Shown here piece after piece: positions 18,469-26,221 of a stretch of 64,000 nucleotides of DNA. Every line of letters begins with the position of its first letter. Position 1 is the stretch's first letter. The position numbers and the translations under genes are program-made. Origin of the DNA: Aliiroseovarius sp. M344 (lineage in GTDB: Bacteria; Pseudomonadota; Alphaproteobacteria; Rhodobacterales; Rhodobacteraceae); assembly GCF_025140835.1 (NCBI RefSeq), contig NZ_CP081153.1:186001-250000 (forward strand), written 5' to 3'. The notes below the pieces were generated by a model, which saw only the letters and a list, made by a program, of their open reading frames with translations, was not told the DNA's origin and searched no databases.

Positions 18469-19596
18469 ATGATCCAGCCAGTAATCTCTGGGACCGGGGT
18501 GTTTACCCCCGAACCCACCATCACCAATGCCGAACTTGTCGTGGCCTTTAACGCCTATGCCGACAAAGAGAATGCTAAGAACGCAGACGCGATTGCGGCT
18601 GGCGAGTTGCAGCCTGTCGGCCATTCGAGTGAAGAGTTTATCGTGTCCGCCTCGGGTATCCACCAGCGGTATGTGATGGATAAAACCGGGGTGCTGGACC
18701 CGACTATCATGCACCCGACGTTGCGCGAACGCACCGATGACGAGTTGGGCATTATGGCCGAAATGGGGGTGGACGCCTGCCTGAAAGCGCTGGTCAAGGC
18801 TGGGCGCGATGCCAGCGAAGTTGACCTTGTTATCTGCGCGGCCTCAAACCATGAACGGGCCTATCCGGCAGTTGCGATTGAAATCCAGCAGGCGCTGGGC
18901 GCGGGCGGCTTTGCGTTCGACATGAACGTGGCCTGTTCCTCGGCGACGTTCGGCATTCAGGCGGCGGCAGACATGATCCGGTCTGGGTCGGTCAAGCGCG
19001 CGCTGGTGGTGAACCCCGAGATTTGTTCGGCCCATCTGGAATGGCGCGACCGCGACTGCCATTTCATTTTTGGCGACGTGGCGACAGCCACTCTGCTGGA
19101 ACGCAAAGAGGACGCGAAGGGCGATCATTTTGAGATCCTGTCGACCAAGTGCTTGACCCAGTTTTCCAACAATATCCGCAACAACAACGGCTTCCTGCGC
19201 CGCACCCGTGAAGCAGCGGATACTCTGCCGGATCGCCGCGATATGCAGTTCATGCAAAACGGGCGCAAAGTCTTCAAAGAAGTGCTGCCGATTGTATCCC
19301 AGCACATCCTTGAGCACATCGCCGAGATTGGCATCACACCTGACGATCTGAAGCGGCTTTGGCTGCACCAGGCGAACAAAACCATGAATGATTTTATCGG
19401 GAAGAAGGTCCTAGGTCGCATCCCGGCAGAGGGCGAGCAGCCCAATATCCTGCAGGATTATGCCAACACCTCATCTGCGGGATCAATCATTGCATTCTCT
19501 AAGCACTCTGATGACCTGCAACCTGACGACACCGGTGTTATTTGTTCGTTCGGCGCGGGGTATTCAGTCGGGTCGGTGGTGGTGCGGCGCGCATAA
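18469..19596 (+). CDS. Beta-ketoacyl-ACP synthase III family enzyme
   Basis: Thiolase-fold condensing enzyme of 375 aa. The KAS III triad is present: Cys156 (N-V-A-C-S-S-A-T-F), His300 (L-W-L-H-Q-A-N-K) and Asn333 (Y-A-N-T-S-S-A-G-S). It is longer than housekeeping FabH (about 320 aa) by insertions near residues 25-60 and 215-250 (NNIRNNNGFLRRTREAADTL), so it may be a specialised branch that makes starter or 3-keto products. It stands alone, without acpP, fabD or plsX, and is followed by a lipoprotein gene. CGAGGAG stands 7 nt before the ATG. Confidence 0.87.
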   Translation: MIQPVISGTGVFTPEPTITNAELVVAFNAYADKENAKNADAIAAGELQPVGHSSEEFIVSASGIHQRYVMDKTGVLDPTIMHPTLRERTDDELGIMAEMGVDACLKALVKAGRDASEVDLVICAASNHERAYPAVAIEIQQALGAGGFAFDMNVACSSATFGIQAAADMIRSGSVKRALVVNPEICSAHLEWRDRDCHFIFGDVATATLLERKEDAKGDHFEILSTKCLTQFSNNIRNNNGFLRRTREAADTLPDRRDMQFMQNGRKVFKEVLPIVSQHILEHIAEIGITPDDLKRLWLHQANKTMNDFIGKKVLGRIPAEGEQPNILQDYANTSSAGSIIAFSKHSDDLQPDDTGVICSFGAGYSVGSVVVRRA

Positions 19597-19712
19597 CCTC
19601 CGGAAACCAAGACCGGTAATGTGATCCGAAAACACCCGGGCCGCGTATCATTCAAGAATGGTTTGCATACAAGCAGACCGGAAATGACACGATACCAATC
19701 CAGAGGTGAACC

Positions 19713-20240
19713 ATGAACCTGAAACTATCAGCACTTGCCTGCGCTTTTTTGATCGGCTGCAGTGGAGCGCCCGATCTGGATGATGCCAAACTGAGTTCGC
19801 GCAACCTCAATCTTGAAGAGTTTTTCGAAGGTAAAACTGTTGCGCGCGGCCAGTTTCAAGACTTGTTTGGGAATGTGCAGCGCCGCTTCGACGTCAATAT
19901 TCAAGGCAGTTGGGATGGCCAAACCCTGACGCTGGTCGAAGACTTCGTCTATGCCGATGGCAGCACGGAACAGCGGATCTGGACCCTAGACAAAACCGGC
20001 GAAGATACGTGGTCTGGGACAGCCCCTGGCGTCATTGGCAAGGCCAATGGAACCGAGAGCGGCGATACCTTCAACTGGAAGTACCGGATCGACCTTCCCG
20101 GTCGAGACGGGAAAACCATGCGCGTGGATTTTGACGACTGGATGTGGCTTCTGTCCGACGACCGCCTTTTGAATCGCGCCTATGTGAAGAAATACGGTGT
20201 GACGATCGGCGAGGCGATTATTGTGTTCGAAAAGGGCTGA
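19713..20240 (+). CDS. DUF3833 family lipoprotein
   Basis: Protein of 175 aa with a lipoprotein signal: MNLKLSALACAFLIGCSG, lipobox L-I-G-C, Cys16. The rest matches the DUF3833 pattern: LNLEEFFEGKTVARGQFQDLFGNVQRRFDV, then W-x-L-x-K-x-G-x-x-x-W-x-G-T-A, and an ending with D-D-W-M-W-L. The family is widespread in proteobacterial envelopes; its function is unknown. The lipocalin-like strand pattern suggests binding of a hydrophobic ligand, which is inference. It is followed by a strong terminator. Confidence 0.82.
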   Translation: MNLKLSALACAFLIGCSGAPDLDDAKLSSRNLNLEEFFEGKTVARGQFQDLFGNVQRRFDVNIQGSWDGQTLTLVEDFVYADGSTEQRIWTLDKTGEDTWSGTAPGVIGKANGTESGDTFNWKYRIDLPGRDGKTMRVDFDDWMWLLSDDRLLNRAYVKKYGVTIGEAIIVFEKG

Positions 20241-20254
20241 CGCAACGAAAACAA

Positions 20255-20283
20255 AAAAGGCCCGCAGAAGCGGGCCTTTTTTG
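20255..20283 (+). terminator. Intrinsic terminator after DUF3833 gene
   Basis: An 11-bp perfect stem (AAAAGGCCCGC with GCGGGCCTTTT), a 4-nt loop and six T. Confidence 0.85.
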
Positions 20284-20298
20284 CTTATTGCCGCTGAT

Positions 20299-20358
20299 TA
20301 AAGCGTTTCGCGCGTTTGGCCAAAAACCGGTGCGTCAGGTTTTTCACGAAACGCTTTA
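20299..20358. repeat. Nested inverted repeat at the 3' end of the aldehyde dehydrogenase gene
   Basis: Outer arms 20299-20310 and 20347-20358 are perfect 12-base inverted copies (TAAAGCGTTTCG). Inside them AAAAACC (20322-20328) pairs with GGTTTTT (20338-20344). The right outer arm contains the stop codon of the minus-strand aldehyde dehydrogenase. It lies directly after the terminator of the convergent gene. It could be a small dispersed hairpin element or a second, minus-strand transcription stop. Confidence 0.6.
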
Positions 20359-21795
20359 GTCGTTCGACCAGCCCGATACGGCTTTGACCTCAAGGAAATC
20401 CTCGATCCCTAGAATGCCGCCTTCGCGCCCGTTGCCGGACTGCTTATAGCCACCGAAGGGCGAGCCTGCGGCGCGGGATGTGCCGTTCATCTCGACCATG
20501 CCAGACCGCATTTTACGGGCGACGCGGTTGGCGCGTGCGCCGTCTTGGGTCTGCACATAGTTGGTCAACCCATAGACCGTGTCATTGGCGATCTCGACGG
20601 CTTCTTCTTCGGTGTCGAACGGAATCATCGCCATTACCGGGCCAAAAATCTCCTCGCGTGCGATGGTCATCTGGTTGTTGACGTCCGCAAAGATGGTCGG
20701 TTTGACGAAATAGCCTTTGTTCAGACCCTCAGGCCGCCCGGTTCCCCCGGCGATCAGGCGCGCACCTTCGTTGATGCCGACCTGAATCAAGTCTTGAATC
20801 TTGTTCCACTGAAGCTCGCTGACCACCGGGCCGATGTGGCGGCCTTCTTTGCTGGCCGGGCCAACCTGAACCTTCTCGGCAGCCTCGCGCGCGGCTTCGA
20901 CGGCTTGGTCATAAACCCCGCGCTGTACCAGCATGCGCGACGGTGCGTTACAGCTTTGCCCGGTGTTTTGCATCATGTGCATCACACCCCGCTTCACGGC
21001 CTTCTCATCCGCATCGTCAAAGACAATGTTGGCACCCTTGCCGCCCAGCTCAAGGCTCACGCGTTTCAGGGTGTCGGCAGCTGCTTTGGAAATCGCGATG
21101 CCAGCGCGGGTCGAACCCGTGAAGCTGACCATATCCACGTCAGGGTGGGTGGACAGTTGCGTGCCAACACCCACACCGTCGCCGTTCACCATGTTGTAGA
21201 CGCCGGCGGGGAAGCCAGCCTCGTCGACGATCTCGCTCCAGACAATCGACGACAACGGCGCGATTTCGGACGGTTTCAGAACCATCGTGCAACCTGCCGC
21301 CATTGCTGCCACGACCTTCAGGGACACCTGATTCATCGGCCAGTTCCAAGGCGTAATCAGCGCGCAAACCCCGATGGGTTCATAAAGCAGGCGATCGTTC
21401 GGGGCATGTGCACCCAGCATCTTGTCAAATTCGAAATCTTTGAACGCGGTGATGAAGTTCTGGATGTGCCATGTGCCCGATCCCGCCTGTGACGTGCGGG
21501 CCAGATCAATGGGGGCACCCATCTCGATGCTCATCGCTTCGGCCAGATCATCCGAGCGTGTCTGATACACTTTCAAGAGCTTTTCGATCAGAGCCAGCCG
21601 GTCCTCTTTCTTCGAAAAGCCCCAGTCGGCAAAAGCGGCCTTGGCGGCGGCGACGGCAGCATCAGTATCAGCCTGATCGCCCAGCGAAATGACCGCGCAG
21701 ACCTCTTCGGTCGACGGGTCGATGACATTCAGGTCCTTGGGTGCCGCAGGGGCCACCCACTGGCCGTTGATATAGAAATCGCGCTTCTCAATCAT
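20356..21795 (-). CDS. NAD(P)-dependent aldehyde dehydrogenase
   Basis: ALDH superfamily enzyme of 479 aa, full length. Cofactor site PWNWPMNQVSLK and F-T-G-S-T-R-A-G; general base Glu in L-E-L-G-G-K; nucleophile Cys in N-T-G-Q-S-C-N-A-P-S-R; C-terminal S-P-F-G-G-Y-K-Q-S-G-N-G-R-E-G. It oxidises an aldehyde to the acid; the substrate is not determined by the sequence, and the closest subgroup by eye is the broad ALDH group that includes benzaldehyde-type and semialdehyde enzymes. AAGGAGACTGGAATG gives the start at 21795. The gene is divergent from the peroxiredoxin gene. Confidence 0.9.
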   Translation of the reverse strand: MIEKRDFYINGQWVAPAAPKDLNVIDPSTEEVCAVISLGDQADTDAAVAAAKAAFADWGFSKKEDRLALIEKLLKVYQTRSDDLAEAMSIEMGAPIDLARTSQAGSGTWHIQNFITAFKDFEFDKMLGAHAPNDRLLYEPIGVCALITPWNWPMNQVSLKVVAAMAAGCTMVLKPSEIAPLSSIVWSEIVDEAGFPAGVYNMVNGDGVGVGTQLSTHPDVDMVSFTGSTRAGIAISKAAADTLKRVSLELGGKGANIVFDDADEKAVKRGVMHMMQNTGQSCNAPSRMLVQRGVYDQAVEAAREAAEKVQVGPASKEGRHIGPVVSELQWNKIQDLIQVGINEGARLIAGGTGRPEGLNKGYFVKPTIFADVNNQMTIAREEIFGPVMAMIPFDTEEEAVEIANDTVYGLTNYVQTQDGARANRVARKMRSGMVEMNGTSRAAGSPFGGYKQSGNGREGGILGIEDFLEVKAVSGWSND

Positions 21796-21985
21796 TCCAG
21801 TCTCCTTGGTCGGATTTGCGTGCACTCTGGCACCGGGAATTGTCAGGCGCAACCCACGGAAACAAAATTTGATCAAATTTTTGAGTGCGACGATTTAGAC
21901 GCAATTGGTCTCGTTCTGGGCCTTTAAAACCGTGAAATAGGTCGTAACTTACTTCCAACCGAAACGTATGGACAGGAGAGACCCT

Positions 21986-22639
21986 ATGGGACTTCGCATC
22001 AACGACATTGTACCGAATTTTACAGCCGAGACAGATCAAGGAGAGATCACCTTCCACGATTGGATTGGGGATAGCTGGGCGATCCTGTTTTCGCACCCGA
22101 AAGACTACACACCTGTTTGCACCACAGAATTCGGCGCGGTTGCGCAGTTGTCAGACGAATGGGCCAAACGCGGCACCAAAGTCATCGGCCTGTCCGTAGA
22201 CAGCGCCAAAGAACATGTCAGCTGGAAAAAAGACATCGAAGGGTTTTCGGGTGCCAAGGCGGGCTTCCCGATCATCGCTGACGAGAACCTCGCCGTTTCG
22301 AAAGCTTTCGACATGTTGCCGGCAGAAGCATATCTGCCTGACGGACGCACCGCGGCTGATTCTGCATCGGTGCGGTCTGTCTTTATCATTTCGCCGGATA
22401 AGAAAGTTCAGCTGATCATGACATACCCGATGTCTGTTGGCCGTAACTTCGCAGAAGTTCTGCGTGCTCTTGATGGTCTGCAAGCCACATACGGCACACC
22501 GATTGCCACACCGGCGAACTGGGTGAAAGGACAGGATGTGATCGTGGCTCTGTCCCTGTCGGATGACGAGGCGCGCGCCAAATTTGGCGATGTTGACATC
22601 AAGCTGCCTTACCTGCGTACAACAGCTGATCCCAGCTAA
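21986..22639 (+). CDS. 1-Cys peroxiredoxin (Prx6 type)
   Basis: Thiol peroxidase of 217 aa. The peroxidatic Cys45 is in D-Y-T-P-V-C-T-T-E, and the length plus the C-terminal extension (GTPIATPANWVKGQDVIVA) place it in the Prx6/1-Cys branch. It reduces H2O2 and organic peroxides in the cytoplasm. CAGGAGAG precedes the ATG at 21986; the ATG 18 nt upstream lacks such a site. A terminator follows directly. Confidence 0.93.
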   Translation: MGLRINDIVPNFTAETDQGEITFHDWIGDSWAILFSHPKDYTPVCTTEFGAVAQLSDEWAKRGTKVIGLSVDSAKEHVSWKKDIEGFSGAKAGFPIIADENLAVSKAFDMLPAEAYLPDGRTAADSASVRSVFIISPDKKVQLIMTYPMSVGRNFAEVLRALDGLQATYGTPIATPANWVKGQDVIVALSLSDDEARAKFGDVDIKLPYLRTTADPS

Positions 22640-22663
22640 AATCTACGCGTCAAAAATAGCAAA

Positions 22664-22691
22664 GAGCCCGCGGCATATATCGCGGGCTCTT
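22664..22691. terminator. Terminator hairpin between peroxiredoxin and DUF2783 genes
   Basis: A perfect 11-bp stem (AAGAGCCCGCG with CGCGGGCTCTT) and 6-nt loop between converging genes. Its flanks are only moderately T- or A-rich; it probably serves both strands. Confidence 0.75.
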
Positions 22692-22711
22692 CTTGTTTTC
22701 GGGGTTAGGCT

Positions 22712-22906
22712 TTAGCCATTCTGCTTTGCAGCCTCGACCGCTTGCGACAAGACATCACGGTCGCCGACATGGTTCGCCAGCACAAGGATCAGCCGTGCAT
22801 TAAGCGCGTCGCTGTCATCCTTTGACAACCCCTCATGCGCCGCCAGAAGCTCGGCATAGAAATCATCGGCGCGATTGATATTTGGCGTTAGGATAAGGTC
22901 GGTCAT
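22712..22906 (-). CDS. DUF2783 small protein, probable hydroxylase coupling partner
   Basis: Protein of 64 aa; the core N-I-N-R-A-D-D-F-Y-A-E-L-L-A-A-H-E-G-L matches DUF2783, a family found beside flavin hydroxylases of the homogentisate route. From memory, the two-part 3-hydroxyphenylacetate 6-hydroxylase of Pseudomonas putida (MhaA flavoprotein plus MhaB, about 63 aa) has the same layout, so this is probably the coupling protein; that identity is inferred. The second ATG (22906) has AAGGAG 8 nt before it. The first ATG (22912) overlaps the upstream stop as TAATG but lies only 2 nt from the ribosome site. Confidence 0.75.
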   Translation of the reverse strand: MTDLILTPNINRADDFYAELLAAHEGLSKDDSDALNARLILVLANHVGDRDVLSQAVEAAKQNG

Positions 22907-22911
22907 CGGCA

Positions 22912-24522
22912 TTACTCCTTGCCCGTGGCGCGGCGGATGGCGGCGCGGAATTGGTTTTCATCAAAACTGGGGCGCCGGGCAGCCACATGTTGGTCGGGGC
23001 GGATAAGGTAAACGGCGCTTTCCGCATTGCCCAGATAACGTTCCTTCAACGCGCCGGTCCTGTCATCTTTGACGGACAAAGCCAACCGCGTGGCTTTGAC
23101 CCCGCCTTCTTCAATGAAATCTGGCGCATCTGCGTCGATGGTCAGAAGAACAAACTGGTCACCCAGCTTGGGCAGCAGGAACTCGTCACCGAGTGGTGCG
23201 TCGGGGCAAGAAGATCCTGGTCGTGTTTTGATCGGGCCATCCAGTGCGTCGGCTGAATTCAGCGGCGATCCGTCATAGGTGCACGGCACCGACAGGCGGC
23301 CGGAGTTCACCAATGGACGGGCAAACTCATATTGTTCTGCCAGATCCAAAACAGCGTCGCGCAGAAGGCGGCTCGTATCAGATTTCGGTGTGATGAAATC
23401 GGTGGAGCGCGAGGAGTTCAGAATGTTCTCGTCTGCACCGTGGATGCGTTCGATATCATAGCTGTCCAGCAGCGTCTCGTCCGCCTTGCCATCGATCACC
23501 AGCTTCAGCTTCCAGCCAAGATTGTCGGTGTCTTGTAGGCCTGAGTTCGCGCCGCGTGCGCCAAAGGGGGACACTTGGTGCGCGGCGTCGCCGGCAAACA
23601 GGACGCGGCCGTGGCGAAACTTCTCCATCCGGCGGCACTGGAAGGTGTAGATCGAAACCCATTCAAGATCGAACTCAACATCCTCACCCAACATGGCTTT
23701 CAGGCGTGGGATGACGTTTTCGGGTTTCTTCTCTTCTTCCTTGTCGATGTCCCAGCCCAGTTGCAAATCGATCCGCCAAACGCCATCGGGCTGCTTGTGC
23801 AGCAAAGCTGACTGGCCACGGTTGAAAGGCGGGTCGAACCAAAACCAACGTTCCGATGGAAAATCTGCTTCCATGATCACATCGGCGATCAAGAAGTTGT
23901 CTTCGAACACGCGCCCGACAAAGTCGAGCCCAAGCATCTGCCGTGTAGGCGAGCCTGCGCCATCGCAGGCAACCAGCCAATCAGCCTCGACGTTATAGGG
24001 CCCTTCGGGCGTGTCGATCTCCAGCGTTGCATGATCGGGGTGGGTGCCGATCGCAGTGACTTTATTGCCGCCCCGAATTTCGATCGGTGCGCCTTCCGCT
24101 TCCAGTTCGCGCACCCGGTTCACCAGGTATTCTTCAAAATAGTATTGCTGAAGGTTGATGAAGGCGGGGCGTTGGTGGCCTTCTTCAGGCAGCAGGTCGA
24201 ACTTATAGACCTCGCGGTCGTCAAAGAAGACCTTGCCCACATCCCATTCGACGCCCTTGTCCACCATCGGTTGGCCGCAACCAAGGCGGTCAAGAATTTC
24301 AAGCGGGCGTTTGGCAAAGCAGATCGCACGAGAGCCGAAGCTGACCTTGTCGTTGTCGTCAACGATCACGACTTTTACACCCTGTTGTGCTAGGTCGATC
24401 CCCATGCCCAGACCAATCGGACCCGCACCGATAATGACAACTGGATGACGCACAGGCGTTGTTGCGTCTTGGTCAGGGCTGCGCTCATAGGGGTAAAGCG
24501 GGACTTCGAAAATCTTGTTCAT
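22912..24522 (-). CDS. FAD-dependent aromatic hydroxylase (MhaA-like)
   Basis: Class A flavin monooxygenase of 536 aa (PHBH/PheA/TfdB fold). Seen: V-V-I-I-G-A-G-P-I-G-L-G at about residues 28-39 (ADP of FAD), the D-G-A-G-S-P-T-R motif near 190, and V-L-F-A-G-D-A-A-H-Q-V-S-P-F-G-A-R-G near 315 (FAD ribityl). It hydroxylates an aromatic ring with NAD(P)H and O2. With the DUF2783 partner directly downstream, hmgA-maiA-fahA nearby and no hpd, the likely reaction is 3-hydroxyphenylacetate to homogentisate. Other phenolic substrates are possible. GGAGGAG precedes the ATG. Confidence 0.85.
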   Translation of the reverse strand: MNKIFEVPLYPYERSPDQDATTPVRHPVVIIGAGPIGLGMGIDLAQQGVKVVIVDDNDKVSFGSRAICFAKRPLEILDRLGCGQPMVDKGVEWDVGKVFFDDREVYKFDLLPEEGHQRPAFINLQQYYFEEYLVNRVRELEAEGAPIEIRGGNKVTAIGTHPDHATLEIDTPEGPYNVEADWLVACDGAGSPTRQMLGLDFVGRVFEDNFLIADVIMEADFPSERWFWFDPPFNRGQSALLHKQPDGVWRIDLQLGWDIDKEEEKKPENVIPRLKAMLGEDVEFDLEWVSIYTFQCRRMEKFRHGRVLFAGDAAHQVSPFGARGANSGLQDTDNLGWKLKLVIDGKADETLLDSYDIERIHGADENILNSSRSTDFITPKSDTSRLLRDAVLDLAEQYEFARPLVNSGRLSVPCTYDGSPLNSADALDGPIKTRPGSSCPDAPLGDEFLLPKLGDQFVLLTIDADAPDFIEEGGVKATRLALSVKDDRTGALKERYLGNAESAVYLIRPDQHVAARRPSFDENQFRAAIRRATGKE

Positions 24523-24570
24523 GTTGTTCTCCTCCGGCTGGCGATCCGCACCGCACCTAGTGTAGCGTAA

Positions 24571-24590
24571 TTCATTGCGAAAGCAACGAA
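24571..24590. promoter_or_regulatory. 20-bp palindromic operator upstream of the aromatic hydroxylase
   Basis: Reads TTCATTGC-GAAA-GCAACGAA, that is, half-sites TTCRTTGC and GCAAYGAA around a 4-bp centre. It shares 16 of 20 bases with the site in front of hmgA. A possible minus-strand promoter (TTGCTT, 17 bp, TACACT) overlaps it, which would suit repression. The cognate regulator is not in the window. Confidence 0.6.
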
Positions 24591-24636
24591 TTTGGGTGGG
24601 ATGCGCTGATATGCCGTCACCGCATCCGCTAACTAC

Positions 24637-25587
24637 TTAACCTTGCAAGGATTCCCACATTTCCAGATCGCGCTGTGCGGTCCAGATGCGAGGGGTGTCG
24701 ATGCCGCGGGCCTCGTCATACGCGCGGGCAACGTTGAACGGCAGGCAATGCTCATAGATCGCGTAGTCTGCAAATTTCGGGTCACACTCGGCGCGGACGG
24801 CGTCCCAAGCTTCTTTCAACGAGCCGCCACGCGCTGCCACTTTGGCGGCCGGGGCGTAGGTGCTGTAGACGAAATCGCGGGTGCTTTCGATGGCGCGTTC
24901 GACGGCTTCCTTGCCGATCAGTGCACCGCCACGACCCGGCGCAATGGCGTCCACGTCGAAGGACGCGATGTTGTCCAGCGTATCGCCCCAGTCCGAGAAG
25001 TGACCGTCGCCGCAATAGCAGGCCGAGTGATCTTCGACGATGTCGCCAGTGAACATGACGTTCTGGTCCGGCACGTGGATCACGATATCGCCTGACGTGT
25101 GGGCGCGGCCCAGATGCATCAGGTCAATCCGTCGGTTGCCTAGGTAAACGGTCATGTCGTCCGAGAATGTGGTGGTCGGGAAGGTCAAGCCGGGGATCGA
25201 CTCGTGGCCTTCGAATAGGCGCGGGAAGCGTTGGAATTCACTGTCCCAGTCTTCCTGACCGCGTTCCACAACCATCGCACGGGCTTGGTCGCCCATGATG
25301 ATCTGATCGGCGCCATAGGCCGACGCCCCCAACACGCGGACCGCGTGATAGTGCGTCAGCACCACGTGGCTGATCGGCTTGTCTGTCACAGACCGCACGC
25401 ATTCGATTACCTTATTGGCCAGACGTGGCGTGGCCTGAGCTTCGACGATCATCACACTGTCATCGCCAATGATAACGCCCGAGTTCGGGTCGCCTTCGGC
25501 GGTAAAGGCATAAAGGCCGTCGCCAATTTCATCGAAGGTGATCTTTTTCTCGGTCATGTCCCCTTGGGACGCAAAAGCCTTAGCCAT
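24637..25587 (-). CDS. MBL-fold metallo-hydrolase-like protein with altered metal motif
   Basis: Metallo-beta-lactamase-fold protein of 316 aa. Strands and later ligands look normal (H-L-G-R-A-H-T-S-G-D; F-T-G-D-I-V-E-D-H), but the signature H-x-H-x-D-H reads H79-Y-H81-A-V83-R84. Both residues that normally bind the second metal are therefore replaced, so it may bind a single metal or work differently. It lies upstream of the aromatic hydroxylase and divergent from the DUF2585 gene, in an aromatic-acid catabolic region; its substrate may be a thioester or lactone of that route, but this is a guess. Start ATG at 25587 with AAAGGAAA upstream. Confidence 0.8.
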   Translation of the reverse strand: MAKAFASQGDMTEKKITFDEIGDGLYAFTAEGDPNSGVIIGDDSVMIVEAQATPRLANKVIECVRSVTDKPISHVVLTHYHAVRVLGASAYGADQIIMGDQARAMVVERGQEDWDSEFQRFPRLFEGHESIPGLTFPTTTFSDDMTVYLGNRRIDLMHLGRAHTSGDIVIHVPDQNVMFTGDIVEDHSACYCGDGHFSDWGDTLDNIASFDVDAIAPGRGGALIGKEAVERAIESTRDFVYSTYAPAAKVAARGGSLKEAWDAVRAECDPKFADYAIYEHCLPFNVARAYDEARGIDTPRIWTAQRDLEMWESLQG

Positions 25588-25639
25588 GGTCAGGTTTTCC
25601 TTTCTGGACAGCGGGGTGGGTTCATGTTCCCTTCGCCCC

Positions 25640-26206
25640 ATGTTTGATCGTCAGTATCTGCCCTATTGGGCTACGTTTTTTGTCACTACCGCCACGCTTG
25701 TTACGCTGTTGGCGATGGGTCGTTATTTCTCATGCCCCTGCGGATACACTTTGCTTTGGTATGCAGGTGATGACAGCGGGCAGGGGTCGCAACATCTGTT
25801 TGACTGGTATTCGCCCAGCCATCTGATCCACGGGTTTCTGTTCTATGGCGCAACTTTTCTGTTGATGCGCCGTTTTGCCCTTGGCTGGCGTCTGTTGGTT
25901 TCGACCATCATCGAAGGCGCGTGGGAAGTGGCAGAGAACACCGAAGCTGTCATCAATCGCTATCGCGAATTCACCGTGTCGGGCGAGTATTGGGGTGACA
26001 GCGTGCTGAACTCGGCGGTTGACCTTGGCGCGATGTTTGTTGGCTTTTGGCTGGCCTTGCGTTTGCCGATCTGGGTCAGTTTCCTGATCGTCGTCGGTTT
26101 TGAGGTTTTGACCACATACCTGATCCGCGACGGGTTGGCCTTGAACATCATCATGCTGCTGATGCCATCCGAGGCAATCCTCGAATGGCAGTCTGCAGGG
26201 GGATGA
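25640..26206 (+). CDS. DUF2585 (UPF0314) membrane protein
   Basis: Protein of 188 aa with four or five hydrophobic helices. The sequence around C-P-C-G-Y-T-L-L-W, Q-H-L-F-D-W-Y-S-P-S-H-L-I-H-G and S-T-I-I-E-G-A-W-E-V-A-E-N-T is diagnostic of the UPF0314/DUF2585 family, which is common in alphaproteobacteria and of unknown function. The conserved Asp, His, Glu and Asn residues near the membrane face suggest catalysis or metal binding. It is the only plus-strand gene inside the homogentisate region and is probably unrelated to it. Confidence 0.85.
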   Translation: MFDRQYLPYWATFFVTTATLVTLLAMGRYFSCPCGYTLLWYAGDDSGQGSQHLFDWYSPSHLIHGFLFYGATFLLMRRFALGWRLLVSTIIEGAWEVAENTEAVINRYREFTVSGEYWGDSVLNSAVDLGAMFVGFWLALRLPIWVSFLIVVGFEVLTTYLIRDGLALNIIMLLMPSEAILEWQSAGG

Positions 26207-26221
26207 TGCGCAAACGCGCAT

